This document shows positions 1 through 9,497 of a stretch of 64,000 bases of DNA, one piece after another (position 1 is the stretch's first letter; every line of letters starts with the position of its first letter). This DNA is from Phycisphaerae bacterium (GTDB lineage Bacteria > Planctomycetota > Phycisphaerae > UBA1845 > Fen-1342), in assembly GCA_017999985.1 (NCBI GenBank), contig JAGNKU010000014.1, positions 1 through 64,000 of the forward strand, written 5' to 3'. Position numbers and translations under genes: made by a program. The notes beneath the pieces are model-generated. The model was given only the letters and a program-made list of their open reading frames with translations. It ran no database searches and was not told where the DNA came from.

Positions 1-236
1 ACCCATGCGGGAGATAATGCGCAGGCCTGAGGCAAAGCGCAAATTAAGATCGTGTTAAACCCGCGTGTGTTTTTCGCATGCCCTAGCAAGTCGAGTGCCG
101 AACAGAATTGATGGTGTCCCCAGATTCGGAGACCGATCACCCACAACATCCTGGTTCTCTTTGACGATGAGCTTTTCTACAGAGCAAGAATGTCCCCATT
201 AATCGCGGACCCGGAATGATGATCGAGGCACGTGCG

Positions 237-851
237 ATGGACGCCAATGTGAAGTTGTTGTGCGAGGAATTTGAGTTCTGGGCCTCGGCATATCAGCGCC
301 GAGGAAGTGAGTACTATGAGAACGGCTGGGAGACCGATTTCCCCGGATACCGCGAACTGATGCATCTCGGGCAGGAAGCGATGAACCCGTGGACCATGAC
401 GAGCGCGACGCTCGCGTGCCTGGAGACATGTTGGGCGATCTCCAATGAGTGCACCGAGATGCTGGACTACGCGCAAGAGCATCTTGACGAGTGTTGGAAG
501 ACTCTGGTCGCACTCTCACAATCGCAGTTGTCAGATGTGCGCTGGCAGGTGTACATGGCCATGGAACACGCTGGGCCACGTGCCGAACCGTATCTGCGGC
601 GCGGGCTGGAGGACTTGAACGATCGCTGTCGGCAGTACGCCCTGCTTGCGCTGGCCAACTGTAATCCGGCTGACGCGCGGGCGATCGCGGAGCGTTTCTT
701 GAAAGACGCGGATCCTTACATGCGACAAGCGACTATCCGAATGGTCCTGGCGACTGGGGATTCCGAGTTTGTGGCCCAGGTCCGGCAGGTGCTCCTGCAA
801 GACCCCGTGGAGCACGTGCGTAATGACGCGCGGCGCCGCTTGCCGGAGTGA
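237..851 (+). CDS. HEAT-repeat-like hypothetical protein
   Basis: A protein of about 204 residues, helical throughout, with no signal peptide or membrane segment, so probably cytoplasmic. The second half shows HEAT/PBS-lyase-like units: a segment near residue 105 (LSDVRWQVYMAMEH), one near 135 (NDRCRQYALLALANC) and one near 165 (DPYMRQATIRMVLATGD). Each is a helix pair with conserved Arg and Ala positions. Such repeats usually bind other proteins, but no partner can be named. An upstream ATG at 216 is possible. The start at 237 is preferred because GAGG at 225-228 sits 8 nt before it. It is isolated on its strand, with no operon context. Confidence 0.72.
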   Translation: MDANVKLLCEEFEFWASAYQRRGSEYYENGWETDFPGYRELMHLGQEAMNPWTMTSATLACLETCWAISNECTEMLDYAQEHLDECWKTLVALSQSQLSDVRWQVYMAMEHAGPRAEPYLRRGLEDLNDRCRQYALLALANCNPADARAIAERFLKDADPYMRQATIRMVLATGDSEFVAQVRQVLLQDPVEHVRNDARRRLPE

Positions 852-861
852 TTGGAACTGG

Positions 862-881
862 CAGCCTGTGATCGCAGGCTG
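862..881 (+). terminator. Short hairpin after the HEAT-like gene
   Basis: Perfect 7-bp inverted repeat CAGCCTG/CAGGCTG with a 6-nt loop, 10 nt after the stop codon. There is no U-tract, so it may be an mRNA 3' end stem and not an intrinsic terminator. Confidence 0.35.
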
Positions 882-1031
882 AGAGGCACAGCCACCAAGT
901 CACGGTAACGATGTGTCCGCCGGTGGAGGTCGGGCCGGGGCGGGTCGTCCTGGCGACGGTCACGCACTACAGCAGCTTCGTGCTGCGGCTGTGCGTGGCG
1001 GCTGGCCGCGCACTGGCGTGCGGGGTTGTGA

Positions 1032-1562
1032 TTACCGGGGTGACTTGCCGGCGTCGGCGAAACGCTTCAGAATCAGGCGCACTGCCTGCGACAACCGCGC
1101 CTTCCGTACGGCGGGATCGAGCGATGGGTCGAGCTTGGCCTCCGCGTAGCCGCGCCAGATGTGTTTACCCGTCGCCGGGTCGAGCACGTCGATGACCAGG
1201 GCTCCCTCGGAGTGCACCGGCGCGAAGCTCGACTCGCGCATGCCGCCGCGGGTTCTTTCAGTCACGGCGTAATCCACTGCGATGTCCGGCTTCCCATCGG
1301 TCAGCTGCTTGTAGCCCTTGCGGCCGAGCTCTTCGCCGATCAGTTGCCGGACGAGCGCATCGTGCTCCGCCGATAGGACCTTTTCGTACCGCAGCCCCAT
1401 CTTGGCTTCGGGCGCCCAGGTCCATGTCTCGCCCATGCCATCGAACCGAATGCCCGGGCCATACGCGGACTCGATCCGCATCGGAGCACAGCCCAGCAGC
1501 GACAGCGGCAGCAGCAACAGACCGGCGGTAGCACACAACCGGCAGGACGTTCGTGCGTTCAT
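1032..1562 (-). CDS. DUF4136 family lipoprotein
   Basis: Predicted lipoprotein of 176 residues. The N-terminus has a hydrophobic signal followed by a lipobox (LSLLGC), so the mature protein should be lipid-anchored. The rest fits the DUF4136 pattern: an early FDG...TWTWAPEA segment, a central helix ending in GYKQL, then PDIAVDY, a strand with GALVIDVLDPATGKHIWRG, and a C-terminal helix RKARLSQAVRLILKRF. The function of the family is not known. The start at 1562 is chosen because GGGAG lies 7 nt upstream and the signal peptide begins there; the longer open frame has an Arg-rich leader with no signal character. It is divergent from mltA. Confidence 0.82.
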   Translation of the reverse strand: MNARTSCRLCATAGLLLLPLSLLGCAPMRIESAYGPGIRFDGMGETWTWAPEAKMGLRYEKVLSAEHDALVRQLIGEELGRKGYKQLTDGKPDIAVDYAVTERTRGGMRESSFAPVHSEGALVIDVLDPATGKHIWRGYAEAKLDPSLDPAVRKARLSQAVRLILKRFADAGKSPR

Positions 1563-1666
1563 CCGACATCTCCCACATGACGCCGCCCGACTCCGCCGCC
1601 GGGCCCTTCGGCGACATTGTAACGCAGCGGGCGCGGTCCGCATCCGGCACCAGTATTCACAAGCCG

Positions 1667-1695
1667 TTGTAATTCCGTGGACCGCATGTCAGAAT
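1667..1695 (+). promoter_or_regulatory. Candidate sigma-70-like promoter for mltA
   Basis: TTGTAA (1667-1672), 17-nt spacer, CAGAAT (1690-1695); each box matches four of six consensus bases. It lies about 45 nt before the mltA start. This is pattern matching only. Confidence 0.33.
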
Positions 1696-1746
1696 CCGCG
1701 CTTCGCGTGGTCTGCCCTGATCGCGGCTGTGTGGAAGGAGCCGAGC

Positions 1747-2961
1747 ATGTTGCGCGTTGCCCTCATTGTCGGTCTGGTTGTCGTCACCGTGGGTCTGTGG
1801 GGTTGCCCGCCGCCAGAGCAACTGCCGCCGTACACGCCCCCGGAGGGCAAGGACTACGGCAAGCCGCTGCCGCCCGGGGCGCTCGCGCTGCGCAAGATTT
1901 CCCCCAAGGATTACCCGGATTTCGGCCTGGCCTTCGACAACCGCGCCGGGCTGGAAGAGGCCATCCGCCACAGCCTCAGCTACCTCGCCAAACCGTCGAG
2001 CCACAAGTATTTCCCCTACGGCGAGATAACGCACGCACGGGCGGTGGCTTCGCTCGAACGGTTTCTCGAAATCCTGCCACGCGTGAACTCGCCGGCGGAA
2101 TTGAACAAAGCCGTGCGTGACAACTTCGAGGTCTACCAGTCAGTCGGTTGCGACGACCGGGGGACGGTGTACTTCACCGGCTACTACACCCCCATCTTCG
2201 AAGGGCGCCGGCAGCGGGAGGGGGCATTCCGCTATCCGCTCTACTCATTGCCGCCGGACTTGGTGAAGGACGAGGAGGGGCAGGCGCTCGGGCAGCGCCG
2301 GCCTGATGGCGGGATGAACCCGACCTATCCGACGCGGCGCCAGATCGAGGAAGGCCGGCTGCTGGACGGCCTGGAGATTGCGTACCTGAAGTCGCCCTTC
2401 GAGGCGTACGTCGTGACGGTGCAGGGTTCAGCGAAGCTGCGGCTGGGCGACGGCTCGATGTACGAGCTCGGCTACGCCGGCAACAACGGACATGCCTACA
2501 CGCCGATTGCGCTGGCGATGGTCAACGACGGCGTTATCAGACGTAACGAAATCTCGCTGCAGACGATGCTGCGTTACTTCGAGCGACACCCTGAGCAGGC
2601 ATACAAGTATTGCTGGCGGAATGACCGCTACGTGTTCTTCAAGGAAGCGCCTGGCGGCCCGTTCGGGAGCATCGGTGTGCCCGTTACGCCGTTCCGCAGC
2701 CTCGCGACCGACAAGCAGATCTTTCCGCGGGCGTGCCTGGCATTCGTAAAATCGAAGCTGCCCATGGTTTACAATGAGAAGGTCGTTCAGGCACCGTTCT
2801 CCGCGTTTGCCTGCGACCAAGACACCGGCGGGGCGATTCGGGCGGCGGGGCGGTCTGACATCTTCATGGGGGTGGGGCCGTCGGCGGAGGCGATCGCCGG
2901 GCGAACCGGGTCGGAGGGCGCTTTGTACTACATCTTCGTTCGTGAGGGCGCACGACCGTAA
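1747..2961 (+). CDS. mltA: Membrane-bound lytic murein transglycosylase A
   Basis: Peptidoglycan lytic transglycosylase of about 404 residues that cleaves the MurNAc-GlcNAc bond to give 1,6-anhydro ends. It begins with a lipoprotein signal (lipobox-like VTVGLWGC), so it should be membrane-anchored facing the periplasm. The MltA domain is recognisable from GYYTPIFEGRR, VQGSAKLRLGDG and the Asn-rich NNGHAYTPI segment. The C-terminal 3D domain carries the Asp set, including ACDQDTGGAIRAAGRSDIF, with the final Asp as expected catalytic acid. The ATG at 1747 is chosen because AAGGAG (1735-1740) lies 6 nt before it and it starts the signal peptide. The open frame extends far upstream through antisense-like sequence, which is not believed to be coding. 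Confidence 0.93.
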   Translation: MLRVALIVGLVVVTVGLWGCPPPEQLPPYTPPEGKDYGKPLPPGALALRKISPKDYPDFGLAFDNRAGLEEAIRHSLSYLAKPSSHKYFPYGEITHARAVASLERFLEILPRVNSPAELNKAVRDNFEVYQSVGCDDRGTVYFTGYYTPIFEGRRQREGAFRYPLYSLPPDLVKDEEGQALGQRRPDGGMNPTYPTRRQIEEGRLLDGLEIAYLKSPFEAYVVTVQGSAKLRLGDGSMYELGYAGNNGHAYTPIALAMVNDGVIRRNEISLQTMLRYFERHPEQAYKYCWRNDRYVFFKEAPGGPFGSIGVPVTPFRSLATDKQIFPRACLAFVKSKLPMVYNEKVVQAPFSAFACDQDTGGAIRAAGRSDIFMGVGPSAEAIAGRTGSEGALYYIFVREGARP

Positions 2962-2987
2962 CAGCGCACGATTCCGGAGGAAAAAAG

Positions 2988-3016
2988 TTGACGCGGCCAA
3001 CTTTCCGATAGAGAAT
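2988..3016 (+). promoter_or_regulatory. Candidate promoter upstream of the sigma factor gene
   Basis: TTGACG (2988-2993), 17-nt spacer, GAGAAT (3011-3016), preceded by an A-tract (2981-2986) that could act as an UP element. It implies a leader of about 200 nt before the start at 3221, and the dyad at 3110-3129 would lie inside that leader. Confidence 0.42.
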
Positions 3017-3109
3017 ACAGTCGTACATAGCAGCGGTCCCGACCGGTATTCGGTGCGGGGCCGGTAGCTGAGAAGTAGCGAGAACAACAGAAAAAGCAAC
3101 TACGGTCGG

Positions 3110-3129
3110 TCGAACGATCATTCGTTCGA
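3110..3129. promoter_or_regulatory. Perfect dyad in the sigma factor leader
   Basis: Eight-base arms TCGAACGA and TCGTTCGA separated by TCAT, about 90 nt before the sigma factor start. It may be an operator or an RNA stem. No cognate regulator is identified. Confidence 0.4.
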
Positions 3130-3220
3130 AACAATCCTTATCCATCCGCCTCATCACGACCGAACGGAGCTGCGGGCTTCCAGTCTTTGCCCGCATTTGT
3201 GCCCCGGATGAGGTGTGCCG

Positions 3221-4909
3221 ATGGATCGCTTCCGCCTCTCTTCTATTGCATCGCTCTGTGAGCAGCTCAAGCGCGGCCCGAATCGTCTCTGCCTGCGCCA
3301 ACTGCTCGGGATCGAATTCCTGCTCTCGCTGATTGAGGCGCACAAGCAGTACCCCTTCGAATTCGTCTGCAACGCCATCACCGGCTTTCGGCCGACCCAC
3401 GAAGGCGATGGTCACGGCCGCTTGCTGGATGGCGAACTCTTGATCACCGACCTGGTCCTGCTGGCGGAAGACCTGAGCGAGAACGCCCGGCTTCCGCTGA
3501 ATGCCTGGATCGAGCCGGTATACACAGTGGCGGACTTGGCGGAGCGGTTCGACGTCAGCACGAAGACGATCTTCCGCTGGCGTCGTCGGGGACTGGCGGG
3601 CTGGAAACTGCGGGGGACGGACGAACGCATGCGACTCCTATTTGCCGATCGATGCGTGCGGCGATTCGTGGCGCAGAACGCGGACCTGGTGACGCGCGGG
3701 AGCAACTTCTCCCAGCTCACCCGGCCGGAGCGCGAAGGGATCGTCGCTCGGGCGGCGGAACTCGTGGCTGGCGGCGGCCGGACGGTCAACGCCGTAGCGC
3801 GGCAGATCGCCGCGGAGTCCGGTCGGGCGGTCGAGACCATCCGCCTGATTCTGAAACATTACGACGAAGCCCACCCCAACGCGGGCGTGTTCAACCGCTC
3901 GCCGCTGCAGGTGGAGGTGGACGATCAACGTCTGGCGGTCTGGGAAGCGTACGTCGATGGCGAGACCGTCGAAGCGCTGGCACGGCGTTTCGGCAAGACG
4001 GTCGCGTGGATCTACCGCACGATCACCCAGATGCGCGCCCGGGAAATGCGGGCCCGGAGAATCGAATACGTAGGGAGCCCGGAATTCGATGCGCCGGATG
4101 CCGACGAAGCGATTCTCAGTTCGGCGCTTTCCGGCCCGCTTCAACAGGAGCTCGCGGTGTCGCCGCGGCGTGTGCCCGCCGGGTTGCCCCCGTATCTGGC
4201 GCAGCTCTTCCGCATCCCGCTGCTGACGCGCGAGGGTGAGTTCGTGCTGTTCCGCCAGATGAACTACCTGCGGCACAAGGCGCAGATGGCGCTCGATGCG
4301 CTGGATCCTGACCATGTGCGGCCGGCGCAGCTCGACGAAATCGAAGCGCTGCTCGACGAGGCCGCCCGGATCAAGGGGCGCATCGTCCAAGCCAACCTGC
4401 GGCTGGTGGTCAGCATCGCCAAGCGCCACTTGGCGCCCGGCCAGGACCTCTTCGAGCTGATCAGCGACGGCAACGTCTCACTGATGCGCGCGGTGGACAA
4501 GTTCGACTACGCGCGCGGCTTCAAGTTCAGCACGTACGCGTCGTGGGCGGTCATGAAGAACTTCGCCCGCTCGATCCCGGAGCAGCGCCGGCACGGCGAG
4601 CGCTACCAGACCGGCTGGGACACGTACCTGGATGCGATCGGCACGGCGCCGCGCGAGGACAGCGACAACGAGGAAGTGCTCGCGCTGCGTGGGACCGTCG
4701 AGCGCATGCTGGCCACGCTCGACGCGCGCGAACGTAGCATCCTGCGGCAGCGCTATGGCCTGGACGACGCCGGTGAACCACAGACGCTGGAGCAGATCGG
4801 CCGGCGGTTCGGGGTTTCGAAGGAACGGATTCGCCAGCTCGAGGCGCGGGCCATGACGAAGTTGCGCGGCGGTTTCGAGGCGGATGTGCAGCGGCTGCTG
4901 GGCGCCTGA
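3221..4909 (+). CDS. Sigma-70 family factor with three N-terminal HTH segments
   Basis: RNA polymerase sigma factor of about 562 residues. The last 230 residues hold region 2 (IVQANLRLVVSIAKRH; FELISDGNVSLMRAVDKF; GFKFSTYASWAVMKNF) and region 4 (LDARERSILRQRYGL; TLEQIGRRFGVSKERIRQLE). Between them region 3 is almost absent, replaced by a short acidic linker. The first 300 residues are unusual for sigma factors and contain three helix-turn-helix-like segments: YTVADLAERFDVSTKTIFRW near 104, RTVNAVARQIAAESGRAVE near 189, and ETVEALARRFGKTVAWIYRT near 245. It is probably an alternative sigma factor with extra DNA or regulator contacts; which promoters it reads is unknown. ATG 3221 is preferred over GTG 3215 because TGAGG lies 7 nt upstream. 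A terminator follows directly. Confidence 0.88.
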   Translation: MDRFRLSSIASLCEQLKRGPNRLCLRQLLGIEFLLSLIEAHKQYPFEFVCNAITGFRPTHEGDGHGRLLDGELLITDLVLLAEDLSENARLPLNAWIEPVYTVADLAERFDVSTKTIFRWRRRGLAGWKLRGTDERMRLLFADRCVRRFVAQNADLVTRGSNFSQLTRPEREGIVARAAELVAGGGRTVNAVARQIAAESGRAVETIRLILKHYDEAHPNAGVFNRSPLQVEVDDQRLAVWEAYVDGETVEALARRFGKTVAWIYRTITQMRAREMRARRIEYVGSPEFDAPDADEAILSSALSGPLQQELAVSPRRVPAGLPPYLAQLFRIPLLTREGEFVLFRQMNYLRHKAQMALDALDPDHVRPAQLDEIEALLDEAARIKGRIVQANLRLVVSIAKRHLAPGQDLFELISDGNVSLMRAVDKFDYARGFKFSTYASWAVMKNFARSIPEQRRHGERYQTGWDTYLDAIGTAPREDSDNEEVLALRGTVERMLATLDARERSILRQRYGLDDAGEPQTLEQIGRRFGVSKERIRQLEARAMTKLRGGFEADVQRLLGA

Positions 4910-4940
4910 CGAGCCAATCGGTCCTCTTCTCTCACGACAG

Positions 4941-4979
4941 ACCCCGCCGGGAGCGGCAGCTCCGGCGGGGTGCTTTTTT
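4941..4979 (+). terminator. Rho-independent terminator of the sigma factor gene
   Basis: GC-rich stem (ACCCCGCCGG..., one bulged G) around a GGCA-containing loop, followed by TTTTTT. It starts about 30 nt after the stop codon. Confidence 0.88.
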
Positions 4980-5264
4980 GGGGGCATTCGGGCGTTGGTG
5001 GCGGGGCAAACCGGCGCGCCGACAACCGAGAGATGTTCTTGCACGGTCCGATAATATAAAGCTTTCGCACCCGTGGAATGGCGATGTACTTCTGGGGACC
5101 GCTAATTCTTTGCGAATTCGCCGGTTCTTGACGCTTTAGAGTGGAAATCCGGGGGTTATCCGGGCCTAGAAGTGAATGCGGAGGTCTGTTTCCAGTTCGC
5201 GTGCGTAGTTCGAGGTGCGCGGCTCGAACCCCGTCGGTTGACTGCGACCATGAGGAGGCGCGGA

Positions 5265-5840
5265 ATGCAAGCGCGAAGAGTGTTGACGGGCGCCGGGCTG
5301 ATTGCCTTGGCGTTCGTGGTGGGATCCGCAGCTGCGGACGATATTCGTCCGCCGTACTGGGCTGGCCAGGTCGCCACGTCGCTCGCATCGTGGGAGTCCC
5401 TGACAACGGATCCGACGCCGCTGCTCGAAAAGTTGCGCGATCCGGTCAACAGCGCGCTGGTTCTGGCTGGGGCGATCAGTTCGGATGTGGTCTGGCAGCA
5501 TGAAGGCGCCGGCTATCGCGGCGCGTCGTCATTTGCGGCCGGATTCGACGTGCGCGCCGAGCAGCCGGGGCACCGCAACGTGTGGGTTCAGCTTGCGTGG
5601 ATGGTCGATCAGACCGCCGCGCGTCCGATGGCGGGGAATGCTGGGCCAAGCGTGAAGACGACGGCAGCCTCGGAGAGCATCCTCGCACCGACGAACCCGG
5701 AGGCGCCGTTCGGAGACGCATGGTTCCATCAGCCGCGTGTTGAGCCGGCACCGGCGCAGGAGCTGGTGCGGGCTCACGGCAACATCATGGGCGGCGGGCT
5801 GGTAAACGCCGGGTCGGTGATGCTGGTACGGGGGCGGTAG
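5265..5840 (+). CDS. Small exported protein of unknown function
   Basis: About 191 residues. An N-terminal signal peptide (MQARRVLTGAGLIALAFVVG then SAAADD) predicts export. The mature start has RPPYWAGQVATSLASWES, a Pro/Trp-rich opening often seen on secreted planctomycete beta-sandwich proteins. Later come strands such as RNVWVQLAWMVDQ. No PEP-CTERM tail, lipobox or catalytic motif is visible. ATG 5265 is chosen over 5250 because AGGAGG (5253-5258) lies 6 nt before it. It is monocistronic between two intrinsic terminators. No function can be assigned. Confidence 0.7.
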   Translation: MQARRVLTGAGLIALAFVVGSAAADDIRPPYWAGQVATSLASWESLTTDPTPLLEKLRDPVNSALVLAGAISSDVVWQHEGAGYRGASSFAAGFDVRAEQPGHRNVWVQLAWMVDQTAARPMAGNAGPSVKTTAASESILAPTNPEAPFGDAWFHQPRVEPAPAQELVRAHGNIMGGGLVNAGSVMLVRGR

Positions 5841-5864
5841 CCCGGAACAGTCGATAGTTCACCC

Positions 5865-5899
5865 ACGGGACGGCGGGTTGCGGCTCGCCGTCCCGTTTT
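5865..5899 (+). terminator. Intrinsic terminator after the small exported protein
   Basis: Eleven-base arms ACGGGACGGCG and CGCCGTCCCGT with a 10-nt loop, then a short T-run ending at 5899. It may also serve the convergent macro-domain gene. Confidence 0.82.
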
Positions 5900-5915
5900 C
5901 GTTGCGCGGCCGGCG

Positions 5916-6455
5916 TCATGTTGACCGGATGCGGGCGCGCAGTGCCGTGGCGGTCGCGTGGTCGGCCGAGCCGAAGAACACAAATACCACGCGCTCGATA
6001 TTCGGGTGGCGCGCCAGGAACTCGGCGGTCGTGCGCAGGGCGATCTCCGTCGCCGCCTCGAACGGGTAGCCGTAGATGCCGGTGCTGATGGCTGGGAACG
6101 CGACGGTCCGCAGGCCGTTTTCGCACGCCACTTCGAGCGAGCGGCGATAGCAGGAGGCCAGCAACTCTGGCTCGCCGCGCCGGCCGCCGCCGTAGACGGG
6201 ACCGACGGTGTGGATGATGTAGCGCGCGGGGAGGTTGAACCCGGGCGTGATCTTGGCATCGCCGGTGTCACAGCCACCAAGCTGGCGGCAGGCGGCCTGA
6301 AGCTGGGCCGCGCCGGCCGCGCGGTGGATGGCGCCGTCGACGCCGCCGCCGCCGGCCAGGGCGCGGTTGGCCGCGTTGACGATGGCGTCGACGGCCAGCC
6401 TGGTGATGTCACCCTGCTGCAGTTCGATGCGTGACCAGACGTCGGTGGTGGACAT
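5916..6455 (-). CDS. Macro-domain protein (O-acetyl-ADP-ribose deacetylase type)
   Basis: Single macro domain, 179 residues, that should bind ADP-ribose and probably hydrolyse O-acetyl-ADP-ribose or ADP-ribosyl esters. Signatures in order: [20 protein letters not shown] with the conserved Asn, [43 protein letters not shown] and [13 protein letters not shown]. These match the bacterial MacroD/YmdB-like group and include the Asn and Asp linked to activity. The start at 6455 has a strong GAGGAG 6 nt upstream; the longer open frame (to 6989) runs into the antisense of polA and is rejected. It is divergent from polA. Confidence 0.93.
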   Translation of the reverse strand: MSTTDVWSRIELQQGDITRLAVDAIVNAANRALAGGGGVDGAIHRAAGAAQLQAACRQLGGCDTGDAKITPGFNLPARYIIHTVGPVYGGGRRGEPELLASCYRRSLEVACENGLRTVAFPAISTGIYGYPFEAATEIALRTTAEFLARHPNIERVVFVFFGSADHATATALRARIRST

Positions 6456-6566
6456 GAGTGGCTCCTCGCGGTATTCGCGCGTATTGTCGCATGGCGCTCG
6501 GTCGGCGGCAAAAGGAACCGCGAAGCGGCGATTTCGGCGCGGCGGGCGGGCCAGTACCATGGGGGC

Positions 6567-9335
6567 ATGCCGAAGACGCTCTACATCATCGATGGCCACG
6601 CGCAGATCTACCGCGCGTATTTCGCACCGTTCCGCACGCTGAACGCGCCGAGCGGCGAGCCGACGCGCGCGACGCACGTCTTCTGCCAGATGCTGCTGAA
6701 TATGCTGCGCGACCGCCGGCCGGATTATCTCGTGATGGTGCTCGACGCGGACGAGCGCAAGCTGCTGCGGCGGCAGATCTACCCGAACTACAAGGCCCAC
6801 CGCGACCCGCCGCCCGAGGACCTCGCCCCGCAGGAAGACCGCATCATCAGCGTGCTGGCGGCCGCCGGCGTGCCCATGTTGCGGCGCGAGGGATTCGAGG
6901 CGGACGACATCATTGCCACGCTCGTCAAGCGACTCGCCAGCCAGGAACTCGACATCTTCGTGGTGTCGCGCGACAAGGATCTCGATCAACTCCTGCGTGA
7001 CGGCGTGTCGCTGTATGACCCGATGAAGGACGAGGTCATCACCGCGGACGGGCTTTTCGAGCTGAAAGGCTGGCGGCCGGAGCAGGCCGTCGAGGCCCAG
7101 ATTCTCACCGGTGACAGCGTGGACAACGTCCCCGGCGTGCCCGGCATCGGGCCCAAGACCGCGGCCAAGTTGCTACAGCAATACGCGACGGCGGCGGGCG
7201 TCGTCGCGCATGCGGATGAATTGACGCCCAAGCAGCGGGAGAACGTGCTGGCGTTCGCGCCGCACATGGACCTGACGCGCGAGCTCGTGACCCTTCGTAC
7301 GGATGTGCCCATCGATTTTGACCTCGCCGCCGCGGAGTGCGCCCGTTTTGACTGGCGGCGTGTCCGACCGATTCTTGCCGAGCTGGGTCTGCGGCGCCTG
7401 CTGGAGCAACTGCCCGATGATGCGCTGGACGGCGAGCCGGCGCCGTCCCCGGATGCGTCCGTGCCGGCCGCGGCGCGGACGCCGGCCGTGGCTGGCGCGC
7501 CCCTCTCCGCCGCCGCGCTGCGCGAACCCGCGGGTGGCGACTACCGCCTGATTGAAACGCCGGAGAAGCTGGCGGAGTTCGCGGCCAAGCTGGCGCGGCA
7601 ACCGGAATTCGCCCTGGACACCGAGACGACCAGCGTGAGCCCGATCGATGCCGAACTGGTGGGCCTGTCGTTCGCGTGGCAGGTGGGCGTCGGCTACTAC
7701 ATTCCTGTGCAGTGCGTCTATGGGCGGACACTGCCGCTCGACCTGGTGCGGGCGAAACTGGCGCCGATCCTCGCGGATGCGACGAAACGCAAGGTAGGCC
7801 AGAACCTGAAATACGATCTCAACGTCCTGCGCAACGCGGGGCTGCCCGTCGCCGGTCCGCTGTTCGATACGATGATTGCGGCATTCGTGATCGACCCTGC
7901 CCGCAACGCGTACAACCTCGACAGCCTCGCGCGCGGTTTGTTCGGCTACACGAAGATTCCGACGACCGACCTGATCGGCAAGGGCAAGCAGCAACTCCGC
8001 ATGGACCAGGTCCCGGTCGAGCAGATCGCCGAATACGCGGCCGAGGACGCGGACTATACCTGGCGCCTGCGGCTGCTGTTCGAGCCGCAGATCGCCCCGT
8101 TGGGCATGGAGCGCCTGTTCTACGAGACGGAGATGCCGCTCGTCAGCGTGCTGACCGACATGGAGCACCATGGCATCCGCATCGATACCGACCTGCTGCG
8201 CGAACTCAGCCGCACGCTGGCGGCCCGTGCCGCCACCATTGTGAACGAGGTGCATCGCCTCGCCGGCACGCCGTTTAATCTCGATTCGCCGAAGCAGCTC
8301 GCCGAAGTCCTGTTCGACAAGCTCGGCTACCGCGTGGTGCGGAAGACCAAGACGACGCGTTCGACGGACGCCGAGACGCTCGAGATCCTGCACCAGGAGA
8401 CGAACCAGCCGATCTTCGCGCTGCTGCTGGAGTACCGCGAGATCCAGAAGCTGCGCGGGACGTACGTGGACGCGCTGCCGGCGGAGCTGAGTCGGCGGAC
8501 CGGCCGCGTCCACACGAGCTACCACCAGACCGGCACCGTGACCGGCCGGCTGTCGAGCAGTGAGCCGAACCTGCAGAACATCCCCGTCCGGACGGAGGCC
8601 GGCCGGCAGATTCGGCGGGCGTTCGTGCCGCGGAGCGCGGACGAGCTGCTGGTCGTGGCCGATTATTCACAGATCGAGCTGCGGGTGCTCGCGCATTTCT
8701 GCGAGGACGAAGCGCTCATGGGAGCGTTCGTGGCCGATCAGGACATTCACGCGTTCGTGGCGGCGGAGATTAACGGGGTGCCGCTGGCGGAGGTGACGAA
8801 GGAGATGCGCGGCCGGGCGAAGGCCGTGAACTTCGGTATCATCTACGGGCAGACGGCGTTCGGGCTTGCACAGGCGACGGGGATGAGCCGCACCGAAGCG
8901 CAGGCCTTCATCGACGCGTACTTCACGCGCTACCCACGTATTCGCGAGTTCATCGACCGCTGCATCGCCGACGCGAAGCGCGATGGGTACGTGCAGACGA
9001 TCCTGGGCCGGCGGCGACCGATCGAGAATCTCACGTCGAGCAACGCGAGCGTCCGCGCCCAGGCCGAGCGCTTCGCGGTGAACACAGTCATTCAGGGCTC
9101 GGCCGCCGACCTGATCAAGATCGCGATGATCGAGCTGCACCGGCGGATCGCGTGCGAGTCGTTGCCGCTGCGCATGCTGCTGCAGGTGCACGATGAGCTG
9201 GTCTGCGAAGCCCCGCGCGCGGCCGCCCCGGCGATGACGGCGGTCATGCGCGCGGTGATGGGTGGGGCGATGAAGCTGCGCGTGCCGCTGAAGGTCGACG
9301 TGGCGACGGGGGAAAACTGGCTGGAGGCGAAGTGA
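6567..9335 (+). CDS. polA: DNA polymerase I
   Basis: Full-length DNA polymerase I, 922 residues, acting in Okazaki fragment processing and excision repair. The N-terminal 5'-nuclease domain (about 1-290) starts [15 protein letters not shown] and carries [10 protein letters not shown] and the helix-hairpin-helix [13 protein letters not shown]. After an Ala/Pro-rich linker comes a DnaQ-like 3'-5' exonuclease near 345 with [12 protein letters not shown], so the proofreading acidic residues are present. The polymerase domain has motif [17 protein letters not shown] near 697, motif [17 protein letters not shown] and motif [14 protein letters not shown] near 873. It starts at ATG 6567 after a G-rich stretch. 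Downstream there is no terminator but a cluster of simple repeats. Confidence 0.97.
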   Translation: MPKTLYIIDGHAQIYRAYFAPFRTLNAPSGEPTRATHVFCQMLLNMLRDRRPDYLVMVLDADERKLLRRQIYPNYKAHRDPPPEDLAPQEDRIISVLAAAGVPMLRREGFEADDIIATLVKRLASQELDIFVVSRDKDLDQLLRDGVSLYDPMKDEVITADGLFELKGWRPEQAVEAQILTGDSVDNVPGVPGIGPKTAAKLLQQYATAAGVVAHADELTPKQRENVLAFAPHMDLTRELVTLRTDVPIDFDLAAAECARFDWRRVRPILAELGLRRLLEQLPDDALDGEPAPSPDASVPAAARTPAVAGAPLSAAALREPAGGDYRLIETPEKLAEFAAKLARQPEFALDTETTSVSPIDAELVGLSFAWQVGVGYYIPVQCVYGRTLPLDLVRAKLAPILADATKRKVGQNLKYDLNVLRNAGLPVAGPLFDTMIAAFVIDPARNAYNLDSLARGLFGYTKIPTTDLIGKGKQQLRMDQVPVEQIAEYAAEDADYTWRLRLLFEPQIAPLGMERLFYETEMPLVSVLTDMEHHGIRIDTDLLRELSRTLAARAATIVNEVHRLAGTPFNLDSPKQLAEVLFDKLGYRVVRKTKTTRSTDAETLEILHQETNQPIFALLLEYREIQKLRGTYVDALPAELSRRTGRVHTSYHQTGTVTGRLSSSEPNLQNIPVRTEAGRQIRRAFVPRSADELLVVADYSQIELRVLAHFCEDEALMGAFVADQDIHAFVAAEINGVPLAEVTKEMRGRAKAVNFGIIYGQTAFGLAQATGMSRTEAQAFIDAYFTRYPRIREFIDRCIADAKRDGYVQTILGRRRPIENLTSSNASVRAQAERFAVNTVIQGSAADLIKIAMIELHRRIACESLPLRMLLQVHDELVCEAPRAAAPAMTAVMRAVMGGAMKLRVPLKVDVATGENWLEAK

Positions 9336-9344
9336 CGGAGGGGC

Positions 9345-9411
9345 GGGATCGAGGGATCAAGGGAATGAGGGTGCGGGGGAAAGGGAACAGGGGATGGGGA
9401 ACAGGGAACGG
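9345..9411. repeat. G-rich simple-repeat cluster after polA
   Basis: Two related units stand side by side: GGGATCGA/GGGATCAA/GGGAATGA (9345-9371) and GGGAACAG copies (9383-9411). Four GGG tracts with 5-nt loops in the first block could fold as a G-quadruplex. Both unit families also occur inside ileS (58.7-60.4 kb). Confidence 0.8.
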
Positions 9412-9497
9412 CTGCCGCGGAGCGCGGTACGGCCGCTCTTGGCGCGTAGGGTGCGCCGTTTGTCGGTCCTGCGGGACAACTCAGGCCGAACGAGGCG

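Noticed and set aside
1318-1746. N-terminal extension of mltA
   Set aside because: It overlaps the divergent DUF4136 gene and lacks signal features; AAGGAG and the lipoprotein signal start at 1747.
5039-5060. Promoter TTGCAC...TATAAA in the sigma downstream spacer
   Set aside because: The spacing is only 10 nt, too short for a sigma-70 promoter.
5195-5240. tRNA T-loop-like GGGTTCGAGCC on the minus strand
   Set aside because: No pairing acceptor, D or anticodon arms surround it; it lies just upstream of the exported-protein start.
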